This document shows positions 9,941 to 20,736 of a stretch of 64,000 bases of DNA, one piece after another; the stretch's first letter is position 1; every line of letters starts with the position of its first letter. This DNA is from Paramacrobiotus metropolitanus (taxonomy: Eukaryota > Tardigrada > Eutardigrada > Parachela > Macrobiotidae). The stretch spans positions 24,891 to 88,890 of the forward strand of contig NW_026570479.1 of the NCBI RefSeq assembly GCF_019649055.1. Reading direction: 5' to 3'. The notes beneath the pieces are model-generated. The model did not search any database. It had not been told where the DNA came from and saw only the letters and a program-made list of their open reading frames with translations. A program made the position numbers and the translations under genes.

Positions 9941-10762
9941 TTACTGTATTGTAGTGTTACCGTGGTAGCTGTAGATTAGCGTTGGCCTCTCGGGTCTAGC
10001 CGGAAGTTGAATAGCTAGAAGACTTTCACAAGCGCGTTGAAAGATATCCACATGATTGGTCAATTCTTGACCTTCCACTCTTGTGCATGCTTCGGCAATG
10101 ACAAAGGTGGCAGAATCCGTATCGAACTGTGCAAAAAATCGGGGACCAAAATCATGACACAGCTGTGTACCCGACAGACTGTGAGCACTATGAAGACAAC
10201 CCGGCATAGCGTCCAGATTTCTTATCAAGTAAGCTTGTTTAAAAGAAATAACATATTTGTTGTACGAGTACGTCCAATAATTCTTATTCCAGTTATTCCT
10301 ATAAAAGCATAGTCCTTCCGCTAGCGGCAACTGCATGACAATTTGGGACTGGTGAACGAATTTTGACTTGGATAAATGGCCGTCGGATGAACGATCATCC
10401 AAATGCACACTCCAGCATACAGCATTTAGTTGAGGTGGCACGTAAGCAATTCTGCCTGGCCGAAATATAAGCGGACCACCGGGTTCGTTACGCTCTGCCA
10501 CCTGTACGCATTTGCCCTTGTCAACCGAGTCACTTCCTTCGAAGTAACGATGCGGCCAAACATGACGAGCATGTATCCATGATGGCGCGGCCGTGCTACT
10601 ATCGAAGTTGATGAAAAATAAATCTCCATCAATATCTTGAACATATCCCATACACCAATCGCCATTTTCTCTCTTCACTAGCACCGTGTTACCATAATTT
10701 TGGCATCGAGCTTCCGTACCAAAATGACGAAAAAATAACGGCGTTCCATAAACCATTGGCAT
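9941..10762 (-). CDS. Tudor-like domain protein segment, lineage-expanded family, copy A
   Basis: Uncharacterised. Residues about 18-70 contain NTVLVKRENGDWCMGYVQDI, then FFINFDS and WIHARHVWPH. This is the pattern of a Tudor/Agenet-like barrel (a short basic strand, W-x-x-G-x-V, D-G-D, F-D-S, W). A reader role for modified residues is only an inference from fold. The plus-strand locus at 56071-56961 is a clear paralogue along the whole length (for example FFINFDSSTA, GPLIFRPGRIA, ARPE). An alternative gene model is suggested: upstream at 10831-10880 an open stretch DDPLKDYLQ ends at a GT in phase 1. Splicing that to an AG just before the ARCQNYG codons would remove the VYGTPLFF segment as intron. 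The same layout exists in copy B. Confidence 0.55.
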   Translation of the reverse strand: MPMVYGTPLFFRHFGTEARCQNYGNTVLVKRENGDWCMGYVQDIDGDLFFINFDSSTAAPSWIHARHVWPHRYFEGSDSVDKGKCVQVAERNEPGGPLIFRPGRIAYVPPQLNAVCWSVHLDDRSSDGHLSKSKFVHQSQIVMQLPLAEGLCFYRNNWNKNYWTYSYNKYVISFKQAYLIRNLDAMPGCLHSAHSLSGTQLCHDFGPRFFAQFDTDSATFVIAEACTRVEGQELTNHVDIFQRACESLLAIQLPARPERPTLIYSYHGNTTIQ

Positions 10763-10880
10763 TATTTATGTGTATGAGAAAACTCAGAAAAGTGCAAAAT
10801 GGCAACCGAACGATGCGTTACCGGAAATAGCGTTATCTTTTTCCTGCAAATAGTCCTTCAGTGGGTCATCAAGCGTTAAC

Positions 10881-11640
10881 TACAACAAATCATTTTACAA
10901 ACTCTTGGACCATGTGCAAGAAATTATCAGATTAAGCAGAACCGCGATGCAGTTTATACAGTGGTCACTCCTATGTCTTAATTCTGAGTATGAATGAAAT
11001 GCACTGTCTAGATCTTACACGCTTTCGAGGTGACCCGCATCGCAGTAGAGAATCGACTGATTACAATCTGATGATTAGTTTTGTTTGCTTCTTAGTCTGT
11101 ACAAAGGCTTTGGTCTGACCACGCTCATTACTTTCCGTTGTGCCGTAATACTTGCGTCAGTTAAGGCATAAAGCGGCGCACGCTTGTCGCCCCATTGAAT
11201 TTAAGAGAGAGCCTGCATAGTGTAGTAAAAGGCAAATTATCCGGCTTGGACAGCTGTCCGGTTCGGTCTGCCTAGTAAAACTAATTAGTGTTGTATTTCT
11301 ACTATCTACTTCTTTCAAAGCTTCTGGGCTTTGCAAGAAGGAAGAAAGATAGAAATATTTTCACTGTTAATCTTTCTGGTGCCGATGCGTTGGTGTGGGT
11401 GTATTCTTTTATATAATATATGCCACAATCACATCCAAAACCACTTCAAGTACACTTCGTTAACCAATTACGGAAGCAGTAGATAAGGCTTTCTCTAGTA
11501 TAATATAACGCTTTTTCCACTGATATGTACTGTATAATGTACTCTATGTAGTTCGCCAAAGATACAGGCATAATACAACTCGAAAATTTTTCACGATTCT
11601 GGCTTTTCACGATTTTCACGATTCTGGCAACTAAATTTGG
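10881..11640. other. non-coding stretch
   Basis: AT-rich, no recognisable gene. The reverse strand near 10870 carries a candidate acceptor (TTGTTGTAG) for the upstream exon of copy A. Confidence 0.4.
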
Positions 11641-14600
11641 ATTTACACATTGGCGTTTAATTTCCCTACGCCGACCAAATCGGGGTAGGAACCCTCTTGG
11701 TCCTAAGGGTGGCCTGGAGGATGTAAACGTGCTCGGGGGCTGCGCCGCAGAAGGGGACCCGTTTGCACGCTTCGGGTTTTGCTGCTAGCAGCGACCCGGT
11801 CCTTCAGGCATCCTGCTCGCTCCCGGACTATTCAGGTTAGTCGCTCTCCATTTGACCATTTTCCACAATGACTGGCGTCAAGGACCCGTGCCCGTACTGT
11901 AAGAAGCTGTATTGTAGAGGAGGAGGGCTAAAAAGGCACATGAAAAAGTGCCCGTTGCGCCCAGCAGACCCGCCGCCTCCGCCTGTAACAGCGGGTACCG
12001 CGGACAATTCTACGGCCCCCGCTCCCACGCCACCGCCGACGGAATGCTTTAAGCCGTCTAAAGAGCGGGTAATGCGTCGTATTCCACATGGAGCACGTAG
12101 CACCGCAAGGGACTCGCTGAGGACAGCCCTGCAGCAGGTCGCCAGCAAAAACGACAAGCCTTCATGGTTGAAGCTGCCTTCCTTCGCCCCCACCGCCCTC
12201 TGTGTTCCGCCCAAGGCTAAATCCGAGCGAACGGAATCCTTAGCGTCCGTGGTAAAGAAAAACGTGGGGATCTATGATCGCAATACTGAACTGCCCCCGT
12301 CAGCACCCCCGCCCGCCCCCAGGAAGAAAAGCGAGCAGGAGGAACTAGTACGCCGTGTTGGACAGAAAATCGACGACGGCAGCATTTCTGGAGCCATGCG
12401 TTTGATTCTGTCTACTGACGCTGTTGTAGCGCCGTCTCCAAATGTATTGCAGGAGCTACGGGAAAAGCATCCAGAATGTCCACCGCCTTCAGCCGCGGCT
12501 CGACCCACCCCGCTCGCAGACGCAGCGCCGCCTATCACAGCAGCTGAAGTTTTTTCCGCGATCCACACGTTCCCTCGTGGCTCAGCAGCCGGGCCGGACG
12601 GCTTACGTCCTCAACACCTTCTTGACATGGTTGGCCACAAGTTCAACGATCTTTGTAGCCCACTTTGTGAAGCGCTTGCGAATGTCTTAAACCTAAGCCT
12701 CAGCGGAAGTGTCCCAGCCGAGATCCGACCAATATTTTTTGGTGGCAAGCTGCTCGCCCTAAGAAAAAAAGACGGCGGCTTACGCCCGATTGCGGTTGGT
12801 GTAACGTTACGCCGCCTGATCGCGAAAATCATATGCCACCGAGTAGCCGACCGGATCACACCCGTTTTGTCGCCCCAGCAGCTTGGCTTCAACGTGCGTG
12901 GTGGTGCAGAAGCAATTGTGCATGCGACCAGAGAATTTGTGGAGTCGTCCGTAGCGGAGGTAACGGCGATTTTGAAAGTCGACTTCAAGAACGCCTTCAA
13001 CACCGTATCTAGAGAAGCCGTGTTAGCCGCCGCGGAATGCCACCTACCTGAATACAAAGCCTTCATTCAGTCTGCGTACGGTAATCATTCATCGCTTTTC
13101 ATTGAGCAGCTGATTATGTCATCCGAATCAGGAGTACAGCAAGGAGACCCACTGGGACCGCTACTGTTTTGCCTTGCACTCCAGCCAGTCGTGGCGTCTT
13201 TGAAAGCAGCTTTAAACGCCTGGTTTCTGGATGACGGAACCATGGGCGGTAAGCCAGCGACAGTAGCACATGCCTTTGCGGAGATCATTCTGAAAGCCCG
13301 TGAAATCGGCCTAGTTGTGAACGAGGCAAAGTGCGAGCTTCATATTTCCGGCGGAACCGAAGAAGCCCGAAACGATGCTGTGGCATATTTCCAGGAGATG
13401 TACTCGAAACTACGCATCCTGACAAATGCCGACTTCCTGTTGTTAGGTGCACCGGTTTTGGACGATGCCATCGGTCCAGCTGTAGCCGAAAAGTGCGCAA
13501 CAGTTAAAATGGCGTGTGAGCGGTTAGAGTTTTTGCCACGTCACCAATCACTCTTCCTACTCAAAAACTGTCTAGGGGTCCCAAAAATCATTTATATGCT
13601 GCGCTGTTGCAATGCATGGAAACAACCGCAACAACTCTATCAACTGGATGAAGCAGTGCGGGTGTGTTTTCAGTCATTGTGCAATGTACGCACGTCGCAC
13701 GACGACTATCCGTGTTGGCGGCAGGCGACACTACCAGTGAGCAGAGGCGGTATTGGCATACGCCGGGCGGAAGAATTAGCTCTCCCTGCCTTTTTGGCAT
13801 CGATTCACTCCGTATCCGGCTTAATATCACTATTGCTTCCTGATCACCCTACTGTAAATGTTTCGGCCGCTTCTGAGTTGTGGAAAGTCAACGCGCGACT
13901 GGCAGAACTCCCGGAGCAAAATGTCAGAAAGGTACAACGATCATGGGACCTTCCGCTATGTAACACATCACTATCCACACTTTTGGACATCTTTCGCGAT
14001 GACGAAGTTAACCGGGCCCGCCTCCTCGCACAGTCGACACCGGAAGCCGGCATATGGTTAAATGCCTTGCCCTCGGCACACATCGGCAACCTCCTGGACG
14101 ATGACACCGTGAAGATATCAGTCGGCCTGAGACTGGGGGTGAATATCTGTGAAGCGCACTCATGTTCTAAGTGCCACAAGCCCGTTGATGTGTATGGCCA
14201 CCACGGATTGTCCTGTGCTTTCTCAGCCGGAAGACATCCACGCCACGGCGGCTTGAATAGTATTTTGTGCAGATCGTTAGTATCAGCCGGCATCCCTGCA
14301 AAATTGGAGCCGCGAGGTACATCCCACACATCGGACCGTCGCCCAGATGGCTGCACCACGTTTGCGTGGCAACGCGGTATGTGTTTGGCGTGGGAGGTGA
14401 CCTGCGTGGATACTGTTGCTATGTCTCACCGGAAAGCCACATCAGTCACTGCGGGATCCGCCGCCGCGCAGGCGGAGGATAGAAAGGCGGGACTGTACTT
14501 GTACCTACAGGGCAGATACATCTTCGTACCGCTAGCTTTTGAAACTCTCGGACCATGGGGAAAATCAGCTAGCCGTTTAGTGAAGGAAATTGGCAAGCGA

Positions 14601-14800
14601 CTTCAACAGCATACGGGTGAGCCTCGCTCCCATGAGTACCTCCGTCAACGTCTGTCGCTGGAAATTCAGCGAGGCAACGCTGCTTCCGTTCTCGGTACAA
14701 TGGAAGGAGCGGCAGCATTAAATGAAATTTTGTTATTTTGATTTACTGTTTCAAAACAGTGATGTTACCGCATTTTGTGAAATAAAAAATCCAAGATTAC
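11641..14800 (+). mobile_element. full-length RLE-type non-LTR retrotransposon
   Basis: The element comprises a GC-rich leader from about 11641, one long ORF (11868-14741) and a short 3' tail. The 5' edge is placed by the change from AT-rich to GC-rich sequence and is approximate. The 3' edge is also approximate. No LTRs and no poly-A tail are seen. A truncated relative lies at 1857-3358. Confidence 0.8.
11868..14741 (+). CDS. non-LTR retrotransposon polyprotein (zinc finger, RT, zinc knuckle, restriction-like endonuclease)
   Basis: 957 codons, intact. A C2HC finger lies at residues 8-28 (C8, C11, H24, C28) and would bind DNA or RNA. A proline-rich linker follows. The reverse transcriptase spans about 235-480, with SAAGPDGLRPQHLL near 237, KVDFKNAFNTV near 370 (first catalytic Asp), SGVQQGDPLGP, and FLDDGTMGG near 453 (catalytic DD pair, with F-L instead of the usual Y/F-A or Y/F-V). 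A knuckle CSKCHKPVDVYGHHGLSC sits near 765. It is followed by RPDG near 823 and WEVTC, the PD-x-(D/E) spacing of a restriction-like endonuclease; the other copy has WDVPC. It ends with a conserved YLRQRLSLEIQRGNA block. This order is that of R2/NeSL/HERO-type elements; the exact clade is not decided. The ATG at 11868 follows directly on a leader and precedes the zinc finger. Confidence 0.85.
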   Translation: MTGVKDPCPYCKKLYCRGGGLKRHMKKCPLRPADPPPPPVTAGTADNSTAPAPTPPPTECFKPSKERVMRRIPHGARSTARDSLRTALQQVASKNDKPSWLKLPSFAPTALCVPPKAKSERTESLASVVKKNVGIYDRNTELPPSAPPPAPRKKSEQEELVRRVGQKIDDGSISGAMRLILSTDAVVAPSPNVLQELREKHPECPPPSAAARPTPLADAAPPITAAEVFSAIHTFPRGSAAGPDGLRPQHLLDMVGHKFNDLCSPLCEALANVLNLSLSGSVPAEIRPIFFGGKLLALRKKDGGLRPIAVGVTLRRLIAKIICHRVADRITPVLSPQQLGFNVRGGAEAIVHATREFVESSVAEVTAILKVDFKNAFNTVSREAVLAAAECHLPEYKAFIQSAYGNHSSLFIEQLIMSSESGVQQGDPLGPLLFCLALQPVVASLKAALNAWFLDDGTMGGKPATVAHAFAEIILKAREIGLVVNEAKCELHISGGTEEARNDAVAYFQEMYSKLRILTNADFLLLGAPVLDDAIGPAVAEKCATVKMACERLEFLPRHQSLFLLKNCLGVPKIIYMLRCCNAWKQPQQLYQLDEAVRVCFQSLCNVRTSHDDYPCWRQATLPVSRGGIGIRRAEELALPAFLASIHSVSGLISLLLPDHPTVNVSAASELWKVNARLAELPEQNVRKVQRSWDLPLCNTSLSTLLDIFRDDEVNRARLLAQSTPEAGIWLNALPSAHIGNLLDDDTVKISVGLRLGVNICEAHSCSKCHKPVDVYGHHGLSCAFSAGRHPRHGGLNSILCRSLVSAGIPAKLEPRGTSHTSDRRPDGCTTFAWQRGMCLAWEVTCVDTVAMSHRKATSVTAGSAAAQAEDRKAGLYLYLQGRYIFVPLAFETLGPWGKSASRLVKEIGKRLQQHTGEPRSHEYLRQRLSLEIQRGNAASVLGTMEGAAALNEILLF

Positions 14801-14984
14801 GGAAATGAGAAATCTATTGGGTAAATTTGTTAGTTTCAGGCTTTCAGCTGTTTGCTAGTTTTATGAATGTCATGTAATATTTGGCATCATACTGAAGCAC
14901 GCCGATGTCGATAGTTACTGATGAGTGATGACTCGGTAGTGAGTCGGTACCGGTACGGTATTCCGAGACTGCATGATGTAGCGC

Positions 14985-16290
14985 CATGTCATCATAACAG
15001 ACGGCACCGCGACAATTTGCCGCCGACAACTCGTCGCAGGACTTTTGGACGCAGACATTTTGCCGCAAGGTCATTTCGCCTTGCGACGCTTCGTCGCCGA
15101 ACATTTAACCGGCAGGACATTACGCCGCGAGACATTTCATTCTCCGCCCGTTTCGACGCTGAGACATTTCGACGCGGGGCTGTTTTGACGAAAACTCCAT
15201 TTTAGCAGGAAAACTTTTAAAATACGAAGGCTAAAAACCATAAGAAAACCCTAAGAATAACCTAAAAAACCTAAGAATGACCTAAGAAACCCAAGAGAAA
15301 CCTAAGAAAACCTAAGAATAATTTATGATAAACCTAAGAAACCCAAGAATGACCTAAACCTGTGAAACCTAAGAATAACCTAAGAATCCTAAGAATGACC
15401 TAAGAAACCTAAGAATAACCTAGGAAACCTAAGAATAATTTACGAATAACCTAAGAATGACATAAGAATGACCTAAGAATGACTTGAGAAACCTAAGAAT
15501 AACCTAAGAAAACCTAAGAATAATTTACGATAAACCTAAGAAACCTAAGAATGACATAAACCTGCGAAACCTAAGAATAACCTAAGAAACCTAAGAATGA
15601 CCTGAAAAACCTAAGAATAATTTACGAATAACCTAAGAATAATTTACGAATAACCTAAGAATAATTTACGAATAACCTAAGAATGACATAAGAACGACCT
15701 GAGAAACCTAAGAATAACCTAAGAAACCTAAGAATAATTTACGAATAACCTAAGAATAATTTACGAATAACCTAAGAATAATTTACGAATAACCTAAGAA
15801 TGACATAAGAATGACCTGAGAAACCTAAGAATAACCTAAGAAACCTAAGAATAATTTACGAATAACCTAAGAATGACATAAGAATGACCTGAGAAACCTA
15901 AGAATAACCTAAGAAACCTAAGAATAATTTACGAATAACCTAAGAATAACCTAAGAAACCTAAGAACAGCCTAAAAATAACTTAAGACTAACCTAAGAAT
16001 AGCCCTTAAAACAACTTTAGAAGCCTAAAAGACCGAAGAAACCCTCCCAAGAAACCCGTAAAACCTGCAAAAATTAAGCGTGTCGAATGCTTTTGCGGCG
16101 AAGTGTCCGCGACCAGACGTCTTGCGTCAAAATGTCGCAAAGTCAAAATGTCTCAATGCTAATTGTCCCTAACCGAACTGTCCCCGCGTCAAGATGTCCC
16201 GCGGCAAAATTTCTTTGCGGCGAAAAGTCGTGCGTCGCATTTAATTGCGGCGAAATGTCACACTCCCAAATGTCCGGGTGCGATAACGGC
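14985..16290. mobile_element. element with inverted CG-rich arms flanking a minisatellite
   Basis: The left arm (about 14985-15200) is built of variants of GACATTTCGCCGC / GACATTTTGCCGC. The right arm (about 16080-16290) is built of the reverse motif GCGGCGAAATGTC. Together they form a long degenerate inverted repeat around a tandem array. The repeated motif within each arm may allow many alternative pairings. A degenerate half copy lies near 27350-27455. No ORF with known function. Confidence 0.6.
15230..16030. repeat. minisatellite of CCTAAGAA(T/A)AA-type units
   Basis: About 800 bp of imperfect tandem repeats of 9-11 bp, mainly AACCTAAGAAACCTAAGAAT and AATTTACGAATAACC variants, with higher-order repetition of about 60-100 bp (for example blocks starting GAATAATTTACG). 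Strong strand asymmetry (purine-rich on plus). Confidence 0.9.
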
Positions 16291-18147
16291 ACTTGTCCTC
16301 ATCTGAGACTGGTTTCCTTATGTGGTCAGCAGATTAAAAAAGCCTATGTATTGACGTGAAATCTTCGTGTTTGGCATTGTGTGTATATTTATTTGTGATG
16401 CAGCATCCAATTTTTTTTTCCGTGGATTGCGAGCAGACGCATGCGTACCATATTGACGTTGTAAACCTTTATCGTGTTGGCAGACTTGGCACGTTGTTTT
16501 CGTATTATCCGTACCACTTGTTAGTCCATTAGGGAAAACCACTGTGACCTTTTGGTTGGTTCCAGCTATTTGTTAGTATTACTTACTGTTACTTAATTTT
16601 TTATCACAATTATACTGTATGTGTCTGGGCCTTGATACTGCCTAGCTAATTCTCCTCAGGGCCGACCGGAAAGCAGAGTACTGAATGCCGGTGTCGGCAT
16701 CTCGAGGCTGCATAGCGCCACCACTCATCTACATTCGGCGAAAACCTGTGAATTTAAGAGCAGGTTTGCTGATATTAAGATTTTAGCATTTGTTCTTCAT
16801 TTTAGGTATTCGGGCTGCTACTACCTATTTCATCGTGATCTATGAAATCACATCTCGTAGCGATCCAAACGTTAGTACATGTGACAACAGCACATTTGCT
16901 GAACATACCGGTTATAAGTAACTAGTGGTGGTTGATAACCACATTATTACACCGAGCGCGAGCAATAGCCACTGTGATCTGTTAACGCATTTCCAGTACC
17001 ACTTGAAAATGATAGTATGATACGTTCCACTGGAAGTGGAATCAATATTGTGGAATTCCACATATCCCATAGGAAAGAGGTGACGGTGACGCGCTTTTTG
17101 GCGTCAGACAACTCTGCTGTGGAAGTATGTACTCTGCTATGGAACGTGTAGTCTTGACGATCAGTTAATTGCAGCACCTCGCGCTTCGCGCTCGGTGCAA
17201 ATCATAGCAACTGCAGACATTACAACAACTGCTGTTACCACTAATGCAAAAGTGTTATCATGATTTTCGAGGATTGTCGTTTTGCAATACCAGTAACCTA
17301 GCTGACCTCAACACAAGACTTCAGCAGTTACGTCCAGCAAGAATGTAATCGTTTGCTCCGTATGTGGATCGAAATCGGCGCAGGGTGTTCCTCAGGAACA
17401 ATCGCTATCTTTCGCGCACAAGTAAGTACGCCTCGTTCGTCGTTGACTGCAGAGGGTCTACAAAATTAAACTATACGACTGAATAGTTTCCGGGTGTCAT
17501 GCACCTACAGAGTACTGTACTGTACATATTCGATTCCTGTATCACGTACGGTGACTACGGCCACAGCCTCACAGGTCACAGGCACGGCCCTTATGCCGTA
17601 CCAAACTTTAACATATGCTATCGATTTGTATTGCATACAACATTTACCTTCGTTCGTTAATGGAGACGATGTCGCGCTCTCGTTATCAGTCAATTTCGCA
17701 TTTGAGGTTTTACCTCCATCAAAAGCAACAAATTTACAAGACGTTCCAAGGAAAGAAAACTATTCACGAAGTCACCTGGCCAGTTTTCAAAAGTCCAAAG
17801 TTGTCCTATTATGGAGATGACTAAAATAATATCTTTTTGTATAGCTCCATGACAAAACGATCGATGGCATGTAGCCTTTACTGACTTGTGAGTAAAGCTT
17901 AAGTAAACCCGTGCACGTACGGGAATCCATGATAATTATTGCGGTTGCCGTCACTGTAACCGCCACGATAATCACCGTTGTTACGTTGCAGAAAGCGATC
18001 TACAACAGGTACTAGCAGGTATGTAATCAAATTTTACCGCTTATGCTTTTAACGTTGTTCAATCGTGTTAAAAATAATGCTTCTCACCACGTATCGCCGA
18101 ACGCCTGTGTCGACGTGCTAATCGAAAATTACACCATTATTAAGCTA
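16291..18147. other. non-coding stretch
   Basis: Short ORFs only, none with recognisable motifs or paralogues in the window. No RNA gene seen. Confidence 0.4.
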
Positions 18148-18835
18148 TTAAGGGAAATGGCCCGGTACATAGCGTCAAAAATGGGATACATACGCTAAAA
18201 CTTCGCTTGCGCGCACTCCGAATCATTATTTTGTAATACTTTATGTCATTCTAAAGCTAAATGATTTGTATACATTGTTCTGAAAACCGTTCGCGCGCGC
18301 AACATCCGGTTGCTGAGATATGGTGTATTAAAATGGGCGAAAAGTTTAAATGCATTGTTGTGTACCAAAAGTCTGGTTATTATCCGATCTTCTTGAAACT
18401 TTGCGGTAAAAGGCACATGGCTATAAAGTCGAAAGTGAACCAATTTCAGGCCCATAGCACTTTCCCATAATTTTAAAATGAATTTTAAAATTTTTGAAAT
18501 TCATTTTAAAATCGGAAAAAAATGCTATGGATCTGATATTGGTTCACTTTCAACTTCATGGTCATGTGCCTTTTACAGCAAAGTTTCAAGAAGATCGGAT
18601 AATAACCAGACTTTTGGTACACAACAATGCATTTAAACTTTTCGCCCATTTTAATACATTATATCTCAGCAACCGGATGTTGCGCGCGCAGACGGTTTTC
18701 AGAACAATGTATACAAATCATTTAGCTTTAGAATGACATAAAATATTACAAAATAATGATTCGGAGTGCGCGCAAGCGAAAGTTTTAGTGTATGTATCCC
18801 ATTTTTGACACTATGTACCGGGCCATTTTCCTTAA
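18148..18835. mobile_element. large TTAA-flanked foldback element
   Basis: A 688-bp near-palindrome: TTAA at both ends (18148-18151, 18832-18835), arms of about 330 bp with roughly nine in ten bases matching, and an AT-rich centre near 18491. The ends read TTAAGGGAAATGGCCCGG and, on the reverse strand, TTAAGGAAAATGGCCCGG. Short ORFs inside are byproducts. The family is shared with 3800-3975, 9505-9872 and 53111-53146. Confidence 0.9.
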
Positions 18836-19262
18836 GGTCATTTCGTTATTTCTTATACCAGAAAATGAATTATTATGTTACAAAAATTTGCTAACTAAAA
18901 GAATGCCGGAATGATTTTAAATCGAATGTAACACAATAACGGTACCTCTATAATCTTTTGGTAAAAATTATTATTGTATATGTGTAATTGTTATGACAGC
19001 AGAGTGCTGAGTTACGCCAACCACTGCGGCAGCTTATTTTGCGAAACTGGATAAAAACTTGATATGAGAAATACAGAGTACACACTACACACCATGCAAC
19101 AGCGTGCGGTACAGCAAACGCTACACTTCTTGGGATTTCGTTGCACATCCCGTATGCAAAAATGAATTGATTCTCCATGAGATGTTTTGATCAGTAATTT
19201 CGCCGATCCCCACCGACTGCACTGCTGACTGCTGCGCACGAAGCGCTGTCCATGGATCAAAA
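18836..19262. other. non-coding stretch
   Basis: No gene recognised; it ends at the start of the DIRS-like terminal region. Confidence 0.35.
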
Positions 19263-19620
19263 CAGTAAGTTACAATTAACGATGTTAATTGGTTTTAATG
19301 TTAGCTAGAGGTTCTGTGCTCCCGCTCTTTCCTTTCGCCTTCCGTAGCTAGTTACCTGAGTCAGTGGTGGTGCTGCGCCGCTACGGCCGTTTGATCAAAG
19401 CGGCCGCCGGCTTACACGCGCCGACGCCGGCCGTCTGCACTCGGCACTGTTCCTGTGCTCGCACTTGGTTCTGCTTTTGGTTCTGCATTTGCGTTTGCTC
19501 TGTCACTGCATTTCTGTTCGTGTGCGCGCGAGTGATTTTGTTCTTTATTTTGTCGCGATTTTCGGACTTTTCGCGTCTTGATAAGACATTTACTGCTGAT
19601 TGAACTCGTTTTGAGCCAAC

Positions 19621-20736
19621 ATGCCTCCTCAACGCAGAGGACGTGGGAGAATCAGCACCAATTCTACGCGCGGGCAGAGGAATCCAACGCGGCCGGGTCC
19701 CCGCCGCCTGCGTTCACAAGTAGTGGTCCCATCTACTACCACGTTCACGTCCAGCACCGACGACAGTATCCGAGCGCTAGCAGAGCAGGTGGCTGCTTTA
19801 CAGCAGACGGTCTCCACTTTGCAGAAAAATGGTGGATCAGCGAGTTTGACTGTCCCTCCGCCTGGATCCCGCTCACTGTCAGAATCCTCAAATCGGATCG
19901 TCGCCGGCACCGGTAAGCAACCAATAGCACAGATAACTATTGATAGCGCTCCAGAGCCGAAGAATGATCCGCGTCATCTGAGAGAGCCTGCCGCCTCTTC
20001 AGCTTTCAAAGATATGCAAGCCGTCAACCCTAAACTGCGAGAAACTCTTCTGGACCATACTCAGTTCGTCGATTTTGTGGACCTGCTGCCACAGAATCGA
20101 GTGCCGTCTAAGCGTCCCTAAAGTGGTACAAAGATGATGCACGACCCAACCACTGGCGAAGCGGTTTTCATGCCATCAGTCAAGAAAGAGCAAATCACGA
20201 ACGATGCCAGCTGGTCTCGGGCGTTTGGAGTCTTTGTTTCCTACCGCACGCTTAACCACCCCGAGTTCACGGTTCCCTTCATGAAGTATATGGATCTCAT
20301 TGCGTTGTTTTCCGATCCGGACCGTGGGTACAACTTTAACCACGTCCTCGAGTACCACATGCAATTTCGGAATTACGCCGCCAATAATCCGTACGACACG
20401 GATATTTGGACACGACGCCACGAAGAGTCGTTTCAAGAGTGAATCGCCAATCCCAAAATATCCACCTCTAAAGCAACTAGCACTAGCGGTACGGCTCGTC
20501 ACGCGACGCTCCAGTGCGGACGCTGCAAAGAGGTTGGGCATATCCAGAAGGATTGTAAACAGCCCTTTCGAGGCCGCCCTGCTGCAGAGGGGAAAATCTG
20601 CAACCTCTTCAATAAAGGCATTTGCTCCACGCCATGCCGCCGCGGACGCGTTCACGAATGTAGCGAGTGTCAGTCGCTCAACCATGGAGAGTACAGCTGC
20701 CCTCGCCGCAGTGGCCACGACGTCAAGCGGGAGTGA
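19621..20736 (+). pseudogene. gag-like ORF of the DIRS element with two in-frame stops
   Basis: One frame stays coding-like for 372 codons but has TAA at 20119-20121 and TGA at 20440-20442. Features in order: a basic Arg/Gly-rich start (MPPQRRGRGR), a short coiled coil (IRALAEQVAALQQTVSTLQK) near residue 50, a capsid-like segment after the first stop (WSRAFGVFVSYR), and a Cys/His region after the second stop with CGRCKEVGHIQKDC and then a second Cys/His cluster. Such zinc knuckles are usual in gag proteins of this group. The ATG at 19621 follows the leader. The last codons overlap the pol ORF if pol starts at 20684. The two stops suggest this copy can no longer make full gag. Confidence 0.75.

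Noticed and set aside
15230-16030. A telomere-like or CRISPR-like array.
   Set aside because: Units are degenerate and direct with no spacers; the motif is not a known telomeric repeat, and CRISPR arrays do not occur in animal genomes.
18246-18736. Paired near-identical ORFs on opposite strands.
   Set aside because: They are mirror products of the foldback arms.
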